A DNA stretch of 64,000 nucleotides from Cryomorpha sp963741985 (GTDB lineage: Bacteria; Bacteroidota; Bacteroidia; Flavobacteriales_D; Cryomorphaceae): the NCBI GenBank assembly GCA_963741985.1, contig CAVUKD010000002.1:496001-560000 (forward strand), given 5' to 3'. The translations under genes were made by a program, and so were the position numbers. Position 1 is the stretch's first letter. Each line of letters starts with the position of its first letter. Positions 48,581-58,603 of this stretch are shown piece after piece. The notes beneath the pieces were generated by a model. The model was not told the origin of the DNA. It made no database searches and saw only the letters and a program-made list of their open reading frames with translations.

Positions 48581-48855
48581 GACCGGGATGATCCGCTTTC
48601 TTGGCTTGTTTTCTTGGTGTACTTGTTGCGTTTTTCTTCGTGGTTGTCTAAGGAGGTGGACAAGCAAAACCTTTCTTTGAGAGATGTTCGCTACTGACGC
48701 TTCGGTAAATATCCGAGATACGCTCCCTTTTTTTCAACACGGGAAAAGGTCGCGAGTCGCGAGTCTCGAGAGGGGTCAGCTTAGTCCGGAATATCCAGGT
48801 GGATGGTTTTTCTTTATATTCTCCGAGTCAAAAAACAAAATATGACTATCTTTCT

Positions 48856-49308
48856 ATGGCTAAGACAACCAACCATGAAAGAAATCCTTCAAACAACTCT
48901 CGAAGATCCCGAGAAATCGGGAAAGAATACGGCAAGAGCAGCTTCTTAATAGACTTGGTAGAACATAACTCGGGGTCGCTCTATGTCGAAATAACCCAAA
49001 ACATCCAGAACCGGGAAAATGAAGAACATTCCATTCGTCTCAATCCTTCGGTGATCGATGACTTAGTGAAAGTCCTGAAAATGTATCAAGCCCAAATCCC
49101 CGCCACTACCTATTCTCAGAAATCCTATCTTTCCAAAGAAGTACAACAGAAGATACAAGAACGATATTTAAAGGGGATTTCGATTAAAGACCTTGCCATA
49201 CAGTTTGATCATTCTGAAGAACTCATAAAACAAATACTGCGAAACAGAGGCATTCAGATTGTGCCATTTAAGGTGCCGCGATTTTGGAAAAAGAAGAGGA
49301 AAAGGTAA
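48856..49308 (+). CDS. Hypothetical helix-turn-helix protein
   Basis: About 150 residues from the ATG at 48856 (MAKTTNHERNPSNNSRRSRE). The first part (SSFLIDLVEHNSGSLYVEIT, then QNIQ) is a strand-rich domain. After a helix (LNPSVIDDLVKVLKMYQAQI) comes RYLKGISIKDLAIQFDHSEE and LIKQILRNRGIQIV, a helix-turn-helix of the resolvase/sigma-like type found in small Bacteroidota proteins. It is probably a DNA-binding protein. The codons for SRRSREIG are formed by a hairpin repeat (48905-48921) embedded near the start of the gene. Confidence 0.65.
   Translation: MAKTTNHERNPSNNSRRSREIGKEYGKSSFLIDLVEHNSGSLYVEITQNIQNRENEEHSIRLNPSVIDDLVKVLKMYQAQIPATTYSQKSYLSKEVQQKIQERYLKGISIKDLAIQFDHSEELIKQILRNRGIQIVPFKVPRFWKKKRKR
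48905..48921. repeat. GAAA-tetraloop hairpin, copy 2 (inside a coding region)
   Basis: GATCCCGAGAAATCGGG: a five- to six-pair stem (TCCCGA/TCGGGA) around GAAA. Identical to the copy at 56810-56826. It lies in frame within the helix-turn-helix gene. Confidence 0.75.
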
Positions 49309-49401
49309 TCAAAATGATTTTAGTTCCTTTAAACTGTTCATACCGGCATCCATGACCTTATTAATGATTACATTTCAAGCTCTTACCCCAAAACCCACGT
49401 T

Positions 49402-50163
49402 ATGAAAAAGCATCACACTCTGATTTTCTTACTATTTTCAATCCTAACAATCACTTCCTGTGCTCCGGTATACTATTACCAGCTATTTGAAGCCAAACCT
49501 GTTGGAAATACAGCGGATGAAAATAAAATAATCTTTGAAGATGAAAATTGCCGTGTAGGTTATGATCTCTGGGGCAAAGGTGGAGATCTTAGTTTTACCT
49601 TTTACAACAAAACAAACTCTTACATAACACTCGATTTGACCAAATGCTTTTTGGTAATGAATGGAGAGGTGTACGATTACTATCTAGAAAGAATAACAGC
49701 GTCCTCTTCCGAGGTATCCAACTCCAGTTACTATAACCCGGGTAGTGGTGTTTCCGTTCTTGGATCGAGCGCAGGGTCGTCAACTTCTTTTGCCGAAAAG
49801 GCCACCCGCACTTTACCTCCTAAAACCCATCTCACGATAAAACTATTTGCCGTAACAGATCGAATCTACACAGATTGTAATTTTGTGGTTTATCCGCGTC
49901 CTGAAAAGGTCTCTACGGTATCTTTTGAAAAGTCAGAAAGTCCGTTTCAATTCTATAACCTTCTCAATTACTCCGTTGGGGACTCGATTCTGGTTGAAAT
50001 GAAAAACCCATTCTACGTTGATAAAATTTCAAATTATCCGGAAAGGGCGTTCACCGGATTTAAAACCAAAAATGAATGTGGACAGGATTATTACACTCCG
50101 CAACCGTATTTTAAATTTGCCGGAGGTGACAAGTTTTATATAAAGTATGAGAAAGTTCGGTAA
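49402..50163 (+). CDS. Putative lipoprotein, 253 residues
   Basis: The N-terminus MKKHHTLIFLLFSILTITSC is a lipoprotein signal with Cys20 as the lipidation site (ITSC). The mature protein is beta-rich (YDLWGKGGDLSFTFYNKTNS) with a Ser/Gly-rich loop (SVLGSSAGSSTSFAEKATRT). No catalytic motif is recognised. It is likely anchored in a cell-envelope membrane. It is convergent with the PIN toxin gene (11-bp gap). Confidence 0.7.
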   Translation: MKKHHTLIFLLFSILTITSCAPVYYYQLFEAKPVGNTADENKIIFEDENCRVGYDLWGKGGDLSFTFYNKTNSYITLDLTKCFLVMNGEVYDYYLERITASSSEVSNSSYYNPGSGVSVLGSSAGSSTSFAEKATRTLPPKTHLTIKLFAVTDRIYTDCNFVVYPRPEKVSTVSFEKSESPFQFYNLLNYSVGDSILVEMKNPFYVDKISNYPERAFTGFKTKNECGQDYYTPQPYFKFAGGDKFYIKYEKVR

Positions 50164-50174
50164 TCGGTTGAGTT

Positions 50175-50689
50175 TCACAAATCCAATATCCCAAACGTCT
50201 CGTTAAAAGGAACCTTAATATTAATAATATCAAATTTTGGATTTGTCCGGATTTTCAATAATGCCCAAGTACCCTTAGATCGCCCATCGGATGTTACAAA
50301 ATGGGTAATAGTTTTATCTCGATCTGCTTGAGCAAAAAGTTTTGAGTCATTGGGAATGATAGCTCTCGGCGAGAGTTTTTCCCGACTAATATGATTTTCA
50401 GAAAAAATAATTTTGGCAAATTCACCAGTTCTCTCCGCATCCTTCAAATTGAACGGGAGGATTTGGAGATTTCTCAATGGCAAATCCTCAAGCTGTCCAA
50501 CAACACAATATTCTGCAACTAGCGTAGCGATTTCATGACCGAAGGGAATAACGAAATGGTCGATACTTTGAGGTTTATTTCGTTTTCCAGAAAGTATTTG
50601 AAATATCCAAGTGCATTTGTATGAAGCGGGTCTTCTTCGTTAAGCAGACGAATAAAAAAACTCGTATCAAGCATTACACTATGCTTCAT
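50175..50689 (-). pseudogene. PIN-domain toxin, disrupted by about 35 extra bases
   Basis: From the ATG at 50689: KHSVMLDTSFFIRLLNEEDP gives the PIN start with its first Asp (MLDTSFF) and LL..EDP. After INLKVSTIS the frame runs into 35 bases (about 50515-50550) with a stop, then resumes as AEYCVVGQLEDLPLRNLQIL, ERTGEFAKII, KLFAQADRDKTITHFVTSDG (later acidic residues). Without the insert the protein would be about 160 residues. PIN proteins are Mg-dependent ribonucleases. The start overlaps the end of the 258-residue partner gene by 11 bp. Confidence 0.7.
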
Positions 50690-51455
50690 ATCCGCCGCGC
50701 AGATTAAGCAACCATGAATCAGGATCTATATTCTTCCAGCTTGTTTTGGCTCGTTGGATAAGCCCGTTGAGATATTCGGAATCATAACTGGGGCTGTAGT
50801 CTATCAATTCTTTTAATTTCAGCGACTTTGTATCCACTTCGCCGGTTTCGATGTTTTGAAGTCCTATGGCTCGAACTCCATATTTCTTATATAAAAGGTT
50901 TTCTTCTTGTCCCTTAAGAAATTCTTCACCCGTCTCGATAGCAACATACCCCTCAGCTGTATCGATATGGATATTAACCTTATTCTTTCCTCCGGCATCT
51001 TTAATGGTACCATAGAAATAGAGCTCTGCTTCGACCCAAATATTCTCAACACGATCGAAATGAGTAGAAGGATTAATCACTAACTCGTACGTATCTTTAA
51101 GTGAAGTTTTAATCTCAAATTCATAATTTTTCTGACGTGCAAGGCCTTGAATATTCTCAAATGCTCTGGCCGTTTTCAAATCCAAAAAATCTATAGTCTT
51201 AGCCGATTGAACCTGACCTAAGACCGCACTAAAACCTATAACCGTTTGGATGGAAGTTTTAAAAATATGGCGAACCGATCCTTCTTCAATAGTATAAGTA
51301 ACCAGCGGTCTGTCTTTTTTACTCGTGGGAAATAATAATTCCTCAACATTTTTCAGAATAGCCGCAATTTGGCTTATGTCATACGTACCCGGCGTCAAGT
51401 CCATATTACCGGCCTTACCGCGCACCCTGATTTCTATTTCGCCTGTTTTTTCCAC
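50679..51455 (-). CDS. Conserved partner of a PIN-domain toxin (possible antitoxin)
   Basis: 258 residues: MEKTGEIEIRVRGKAGNMDL, TPGTYDISQIAAILKNVEEL, EEGSVRHIFKTSIQTVIGFS, DIDTAEGY-like strands, ending SWLLNLRGGYEA. From memory, similar proteins precede PIN-domain genes in several Bacteroidota, overlapping them as here. It shows no HTH or other classical antitoxin DNA-binding motif. A toxin-neutralising role is inferred from the fixed pairing. Confidence 0.6.
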   Translation of the reverse strand: MEKTGEIEIRVRGKAGNMDLTPGTYDISQIAAILKNVEELLFPTSKKDRPLVTYTIEEGSVRHIFKTSIQTVIGFSAVLGQVQSAKTIDFLDLKTARAFENIQGLARQKNYEFEIKTSLKDTYELVINPSTHFDRVENIWVEAELYFYGTIKDAGGKNKVNIHIDTAEGYVAIETGEEFLKGQEENLLYKKYGVRAIGLQNIETGEVDTKSLKLKELIDYSPSYDSEYLNGLIQRAKTSWKNIDPDSWLLNLRGGYEA

Positions 51456-51502
51456 TTATTACAAATATAATCTTCTTTTTTAAAACCGATTTATATCATT
51501 CA

Positions 51503-54500
51503 TTAAGATCCCAAGAGCACAAACCCCACCTCTACCAAAACAACCTTAACCTCCTGCTCCCTCCCCTCCTTCGTCCAATAAACCACAAAATCTACCTTCG
51601 CACTTTTAATCTCATAACCCCGCTCTTTCAACTTCTCAATCTCAGCGATAAAAGATTTTGAAAAACACAAAACAGCCTGCCCGCTCGAATCGTAACAATA
51701 GTTCCCTTTCACAGTCAATTCATCCCCACTCATCAATCCCGAAACCAAAGACTGCCTGTTCACGAAATAATCCAAATAAACATCTTCAAAAGACAATTGT
51801 CATAACCAATTCCTCCGGTTTCGCATACGTTTCGTTATCTGCAATCCATTGTGGATCTCCCGCAGTAATCCCATCCAGAATAGATGTATTCACGTGAATA
51901 CTTAGATTCTCCTTCGCCCGGGTCATCCCAACATAAAGTTGCCGTTTGCCCTGATCCGTCTCACCTTTGAAATGATCGAGCATCAAAAATACATTATCAA
52001 ACTCTTTGCCCTTGGATTTATGAATAGTGGAAACGAAAATTGTTTCTCCATGCGCATTATAGAAATCCTCCAATTTGGATTCGCGTACAAAAACTTCCAA
52101 ATCGGATTTATAAGCCTTTTTACCAAAGTTCGTTTCAAAGACTTTGATTAGATTTTGGCAAACATCCCACTTAGAGCTTTTCTGGAAAGCATGCTTCAAC
52201 TTGAGCTTCGCTCCTTCCCATTGCTCTTCCGTGATTCGCACAACACCATCATCCATATTCAGCAAATTCAAAAAGTACCGAATCTCCAAAAGATTGTACA
52301 AATTAAAGCCATCATTCGTTTGAACCAGCTTGGCGGGTAACCCATTATTTGAAAGCATTCCTGCAATTTGAGCCGCTTCTTCATTCGTCGCTGTAAGCAC
52401 GCAAGTAGTGCCGGAAAGTCCTGTTTTGAGGATGTCGCGCACAAGAGGGGTAATGAGATTTCCATCGGTATAACGGATCACTTTTAAGTTTCCAAAACCG
52501 CGTTGCACTGCCACAATCGGAATATTCTTTTAAGCGGTGGCTAATCCTTTCGGCAAATGCATTCGTAAACGCGACAAGATTGCTTTTACTCCGATAGTTC
52601 TCAACCATCTCATACTTTCTGGCCTGATTTCTCTTTATGAAATCCTCAAAATGCTTTGAATCCGAACCTCTGAATTCATAAATATTCTGGTCGTCATCGC
52701 CCACCGCAATTACGCGCATATCTTCATTCTGCTCCATCAAAACTTTTACCAATCCATACTCATCCGCGTTCATATCCTGCGCCTCGTCAATCACCAAAAC
52801 GGTTTTGGTAATCGCATTTTGCTCAATTTCATTGTTGCGTATTTTCTCGATTGTGGTTTTTAATATCGTATCCGATTTCTCCAAATTTCCCACCTTCCCT
52901 AACAAATCAAAACAGTAGGAATGAAATGTTCTGATAGCTATATAATGCGCCGCATTGCCATACAATTTCAATAGTCGCTGCTTAAACTCTGTGGCGGCAG
53001 CACGCGAAAAAGTAAGCATAAGCAATTGCTCGTGCTTCACATCTTCCATAAGCATAAGCGAAGCCAGTTTATGAACCAATAAGCGCGTTTTGCCACTCCC
53101 CGGGCCGGCAGCTACAGCTATGTTTTTGCTTTCGGTGTCTTTGATGATTGCTAATTGCCGTGCCGACAACTCTCCAAAAATCTGCTTGAACTTAGCAGGA
53201 GATATTTTGAGTTTTAAATCATCCACTTTGCTTCCGGGAAAGTGCTTTTGCAAAAAGGAAGAATAGTTCAATTGAAAATAATCTTCCACAAACTGCAGCG
53301 CACCTTCATAGTCGCTGATCATCTTCTTGGCATACTCGCCCACAATATGAATCTGCTGGGTTTTATTTTCATAAAAACGACCGAGTTTCTGATAGTCATT
53401 CTCGGTGTATTGCTTGCGATTATCTTCTTCGACGCGCTCAATGGTCAACCGATTATAGATTACCATAAACCCGCCTTCTATTTGAATGGCTCCAATTTTT
53501 GAAAGGTAAAACAGGGTGTCTTCCACATCGGCAATCGAAACAGTTTGACCAAAACTCGCAAGCGAACTCTCATACCCATCTTTCAATTCCTGAACCGAAA
53601 ATTCAACCCGCACTTGGTGATTTTCCGCAGCTACTATCGAATTACTTCGCGCACTTTTTTCGTAAAGAAAACCAACAACAAACCCCACCAGTTCATGCCG
53701 TTTTTCCATTTTTTCTTCCAACGCATTTCCATGCAAAACACGATACGCCTCTACATGATTCATCGAATGACTCGAATATTTTCGCTTTATCCAGTTCTTT
53801 ATAGACCAAAAGTTGAGAATGGTTTTGATCTTCTGTGGACTTATATCTCCACACCCTTTTTCTTCCGCTTTTTCATTCAACTCTTTTATGTGAAATGTCT
53901 TCTCAGCATCTCCCATTAGCGGAAGCAAAAACTTCTCAAATCGGATATACGCTTCTACAATTTTAAGTGATGTATTCTTGTTTTCGCCCTTCTTTATAAA
54001 AGCCGATAGATCTTTTGCATCGGCCAAAATCTTTTCTTCACGAAGCAGATTAATAATCTCAATTACCTCTTCCTTCACAATCCCCAAGTGATCGCTTATA
54101 TAATCAACACGCGACTCAGCTTGGTCTTCAATACTGATCTTCCGGCTCTTTTTAGAAAACAACTTTTTGATAATCCGAATCGCCTTTTCCTTCTGCTTTT
54201 CATTGAATTTTGCGGAAGCATGAATCTTATCGATAGCTTCCTGAGCATTTTTCGAAAGAATGCTATTGGCAAAAATCTTCGGCATATTCTGTCCCCGCTT
54301 CAGATACCCCGACTCTTCCAACGCGGCAATCGCTGTATGCACTCTCGTTTCAATCTCGGCCACATTATCGTCCCAACCCGCCCGACGCGCAATCTCCAAA
54401 GCAGAATTCGATACTGAAGAACGAAACTTGGTAATCCCTTTTATAGCCCTCCAAATTTGTTTGATCTCCTTGATGGAAAGCTTCGTCTGATTCAGCAAAA

Positions 54501-56313
54501 TAAAATGCTTATCCAGATCGTCCTCATTGAAAAGCACGTAGCAATCGGCCACAATACTTTCGTCCCTTCCGGCTCGCCCCGCTTCTTGCACATAGTTTTC
54601 CAACGAATCCGAAATATCGTAGTGAATCACCATCCCCACATCCTTCTTGTCAACACCCATCCCGAATGCAGAAGTAGCAACCATAATTTGCACTTCACCG
54701 GCGATGAAAGCATTCTGATTAGCCGTTTTGTCCTGCGGTTCCATCTTACCGTGATATGGCTTCGCATTAAAACCGTCGTAAGTCAACCGCTCTGCAAGCT
54801 CATACGCACGCTTGGTTCGGGAAACGTAGATAATCGTCGGACAATTTTTTTCTTCAATCAAAGCTCTCACTGCATCGTATTTCTCGCCTTCATCGCTTTT
54901 CGAAAAAACATTGAATTTAAGATTTGTCCGCCCCGTTTTTGTGGTAAACAAGACCAGATCCAGCGATAGTTTTTCACGAAAGTAGGCCCGAATATCTTCT
55001 ATAACTTGTGGCTTTGCCGTTGCCGTAAAACATGAAACCGGAATACCCTCTTCCAGATTTTTCTTTTCCTGCAAAGACTTTATAAAATCACCGATATACA
55101 GATAATCAACCCTGAAATCCTGACCCCACGAAGAAAAACAGTGCGCCTCATCAATCACAAATCGCACAACTTTTCGACCCAAAAGCAATCGCTCAATAGA
55201 ATTTGACCGCAGCGATTCGGGCGAGATATACAAAATCGATGCAGCACCACTTTCAACCCTTTCAAACGATTTAGCCCTTTCAATAGGGTCGAGCAAACCG
55301 TTTATGGTAACGGCACTCGTAATACCATTCTGCTCCAGATTATCCACCTGATCCTTCATAAGCGATTGCAACGGAGAAATAACCACCGTCAAACCTTTCG
55401 CATTCTCGCCACTCATCAAAGCCGGCAACTGAAAAGTAAGCGACTTACCGCCACCCGTAGGAAAAACTGCAAGCAGCGATTTACCATCCACCGCCGCCTG
55501 AGCCGCCATTTCCTGCAAAGGCTCATCTCCATACGTCCGGAAAGAATCAAACCCAAAAAATCGCTTCAACCCTTTGTGCACATCAAATGCCGAATCACAG
55601 TACGAACAGCCACTCAAACAGGGATTATTCCTCAACTGAAATAGCACCCGCTCCACTCCCGGATAATTGCGAAGCACCCACGGCGGAGTAATCGAATAAG
55701 CATCATTTGCATAAATAAGCGACAAACTATACCCCAATTCAATCGGGTATTCCGAAATCATCTTTACCAAGTCCGAATGCGCACAAATCTCAGATTGAAA
55801 CTTCTGTCGAATAAGCACTTCAACATCACTCAACCCACTCGTAAAACCAACAAACCAAAAAAATGCCGAGAACTCCCTCTCATCGCGTAAAAGCAGATAA
55901 AATATTTCTTTAAGCTCAGCGTCCAACTGATTAAACGCGGCAACCTCATCGTAAAACAAATCCTTCGCCTTATGCGAATCATTCAGCGGATTGTTCAGCT
56001 CTTCAGTCTGGAGCTTGTCGTCTTTCAACAATGCGTGATACGGATTTTTAGGAAAAAGCAAAGGAGAAAGCCACAACGTATCAATCACATTTCCCGAAAG
56101 GATCCCCGCACTGTGAATCGCACTTCCAATATATTTTATATCGTGATGCAAAATATTGTGCCCACAAACAAATTCAGCCCCTATCAAAAAGTCCACAAAT
56201 TCAGCCAAAGAATTCTTATGAAAACCACCCCCATCATCCTTAACAACCCCTATATCCAGAATCTTTCCGCTCTTCGGTTCAATTTCAGTATCAACGAATG
56301 CGATTGATTTCAT
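51503..56313 (-). CDS. Exonuclease-RecQ-UvrD fusion helicase (two frameshifts near the end)
   Basis: From the ATG at 56313: an N-terminal DEDD exonuclease (AFVDTEIEPKSGKILDIGVV, GHNILHHDIKYIG), then RecQ with LAVFPTGGGKSLTFQLPALM (Walker A), VRFVIDEAHCFSSWGQDFRV and TSAFGMGVDKKDVGMVIHYD. Next is a UvrD/Rep-type helicase with NIAVAAGPGSGKTRLLVHKL, VLVIDEAQDMNADEYGLVKV and VIAVGDDDQNIYEFRGSD. The first 1,300 residues are uninterrupted. Near 52528 one A too many in an A run shifts the frame; the reading continues at 51786-52514 (TIHKSKGKEFDNVFLMLDHF). Near 51795 one more extra base leads to the last 95 residues (SFEDVYLDYFVNRQSLVSGL). The total is about 1,600 residues. Such fusions occur in Bacteroidota; likely roles are recombination and repair. 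Confidence 0.85.
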
Positions 56314-57240
56314 AAGCGGGTTTGGAGACTTTTCAGGGATGAGGTTCTTTCACAGATAATTCGCAGAAGTATTTAGCTGCGAATAGTATTGCAATTTATG
56401 CATTCGCGGCTATTAAAACAACTACAGGCAATTCATTGAATGATAAGGCCTCTTTGTTCGAGGTATAACCAAATCATACATCCCACCATGCACAACGGAA
56501 AACAGAAAAAGCAAAATTATTCAACCCCATTGACCAATGGGAATCCGTATGGATCGGGTTGTTAACCTAAGTTCTATACATAGCCGTGCATTCCATACAC
56601 GGCTATGATTCTCAAACCCCTCCAGGGTTTTACATTTAACCTATCTCAAAAATCCACCGCCAACACTCAAGGACAGTTATGATCAACATTCTTCCTCCAC
56701 TAAATCACAGATATCAGCAATATCCAATAAGCCAGCCAACTCCAAAATCTTACCTCCACCACGATCCGAATGATGCCTTAGCATCATGCCCGGCCTTCAT
56801 ACAGTCGCAGATCCCGAGAAATCGGGAACATATGCGGTGGGCGGCGTCAACCACTAAGTAAAGTCCATTTCGAAATCTTGATAACCGACAGAAACATCAA
56901 AGGTTGCACTATAGGCTAGTCCGCCGACCATCCGCGGTTTTGCGCATCCTGCACTCCCTCCCACACCGAAAAGTTCATGCGCAAAAATGTCCTTATGAAG
57001 GCCTTGATTTTTTGTTTCTTTTTCATCAAGGAAAAACGAAAGAGAAAAAACTACGTAGAGACTCCACAAAAAAAAATTCCGTACCTTACCTTTCCCAAAT
57101 CTGCAAATGCAGACGACCGCAGGTCGTGCGTTATATACAAACCTTTGATTTCGTCAGCACCATATTCCCAACAAATCGGGAACCCCCAAAAAAATCTATA
57201 AAGCCGGTATAAAGCCGCCGTCAAGCCGGTATGAAGCCGC
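56314..57240. other. Intergenic with short repeats, no gene
   Basis: About 930 bases upstream of the fusion-helicase gene. It holds a hairpin copy (56810-56826) and, at 57195-57250, a run of imperfect AAGCCGGTATAAAGCCG repeats. Plus-strand frames at 56679-57212 are not convincing. An inverted sequence at 56569-56605 (CATAGCCGTG / CACGGCTATG) can form a hairpin. Confidence 0.45.
56810..56826. repeat. GAAA-tetraloop hairpin, copy 3
   Basis: GATCCCGAGAAATCGGG, identical to the copy at 48905-48921. Confidence 0.75.
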
Positions 57241-57276
57241 TATAAAGTCGCTCCTACTCCTATTCAACTATACTAC

Positions 57277-57649
57277 ACCCTCGGTAGAAACGTTATACAT
57301 CAAAGAGAAAATCAAAATAACCGAAACAGAAGAGAATACCCTCAAAGTCAACCTCGAATTCGGCGCTAATCAATTTCAGTGGCCCGACAATGCCGCAGCG
57401 ATCCACCTCTTCTTCTACACCCTTCAGCTCGACTATGAAAACATAGAGCCCCTGAATCGCGTGCACTACTCCGATGAAATACACAAAAATGAACTAACCC
57501 CAAACTTCGAAATCGAGCTCCTAACCCCCGAGGGCAACTGCCTCCTCCTCGGCCTCCGATTCATGGAAGAAGTAAACGCCAACTACTACCTCCTTTCAAA
57601 CAAAAGACAATCCCCATTCTACGTCGCCCACTACCGGAAAGAAGAGTGA
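57277..57649 (+). pseudogene. C-terminal part of an unrecognised protein
   Basis: A plus-strand frame reads SVETLYIKEKIKITETEENT, VNLEFGANQFQWPDNAAAIH, LFFYTLQLDYENIEPLNRVH and ends SPFYVAHYRKEE at 57649. Composition and strand/helix alternation look like a real protein of about 120 residues, but no ATG opens it and upstream codons read a short repeat. It is either a gene that lost its start or one with an unusual start. Family not recognised. Confidence 0.45.
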
Positions 57650-57745
57650 TGTCATCCTGAACCGTCACCTTGTTCACTCTGGTCACCCTTGTCACCCTGA
57701 ACCGTCCCCCTTGTCACCCTGAACTTGTTTCAGGGTCAGGGTCTG
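57650..57745. repeat. TCACCCTGAAC repeats with a palindromic CCTGAACTTGTTTCAGG
   Basis: Four to five copies of TCACCCTGAACCGTC-like units are followed by an inverted pair CCCTGAACTTGTTTCAGGG (57717-57735). Similar short palindromes are common between genes in Bacteroidota. It may end the transcript of the preceding frame. Confidence 0.7.
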
Positions 57746-57809
57746 CTGAAGGAAACACGCATATCATTAAGAAACCTTCTTTCGGGTCACCTCAAATATC
57801 AACGGAGCC

Positions 57810-57884
57810 CGGATGCCTCCCCCTCGTGCCGTGATTTCGAAAAGTAGAAAAATTAAAGTTGGAGGGGGATAAAGGGGGAGGACG
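57810..57884. repeat. Dispersed repeat flanked by CTCCCCCT/AGGGGGA, copy 2
   Basis: Almost identical to 47327-47400. A related block with TCCCCCTCCAAAGGGGGAAACA follows at 57965-58005 and again at 60090-60122. Confidence 0.8.
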
Positions 57885-58065
57885 AGAAAAAAATTCTCTT
57901 TCCGGATTGAATATTTCGAGGCTTGAATTGCAGATACGATGGGGTTTTGATTTTGAGGTATGCTGTCCTCCCCCTGCGTCCCCCTCCAAAGGGGGAAACA
58001 TCCGTGTGTGGGAGGTCGTGCAAGAATTGAAGGATACAAACTCTTTAACCAAATATTCAAAGGGT

Positions 58066-58545
58066 GGTGCGGTGGGACTCCCTTACTCGCTTCGCTTCGT
58101 GAGACCGCTTCGCTTAGTTCAGGGTCGGGGCAGCGCGGGGGAGAATCTGAAATTTCAGAGTGAGAAAAAGAGTGAGAGCGGAGTGCCTAATTCCTCATGA
58201 GACGAAATATTCAAACGTGGGTGCGGTAGGTCTCCCCTTTAGGGGTTGGGGGTGGTGCGGTGGGACTCCCTTACTCGCTTCGCTTCGTGAGACCGCTTCG
58301 CTTAGTTCAGGGTCGGGGCTGCGCGAGGGAGAATCTGAAATTTCAGAGTGAGAAAAAGAGTGAGAGCGGAGTGCCTAATTCCTCATGAGACGAAATATTC
58401 AAACGTGGGTGCGGCAGGTCTCCCCTTTAGGGGTTGGGGGTGGTGCGGTGGGTCTCCCTTACTCGCTTCGTGAGACCGCTTCGGTTAGTTCAGGGTCGGG
58501 GCGGCGCGTGGTAGAATCTGAAATCTCAGAGTGAGAAACAGAGTG
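58066..58545. repeat. 188-bp tandem repeat array (about 2.5 units)
   Basis: GGTGCGGTGGG starts at 58066, 58254 and 58442, 188 bases apart each time. Each unit contains GAGAATCTGAAAT(T/C)TCAGAG and AGAGTGAGAGCGGAGTG, the core of the 301-bp array at 47.6 kb, plus TACTCGCTTCG...CGTGAGACCGCTTCG. The plus-strand frames at 57859-58351 are translations of this DNA and not genes. Confidence 0.9.
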
Positions 58546-58603
58546 TCGGTTATGAAGCCGCTTCGCTCAGTGGAAATGACTGCGAATGCATTAAAGCCAC
58601 TTC

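Noticed and set aside
52155..56307. Numerous plus-strand frames opposite the fusion helicase
   Set aside because: Shadows of the 1,600-residue minus-strand gene.
57859..58351. Plus-strand frames in the 188-bp array
   Set aside because: They translate the repeat unit itself and recur with it.
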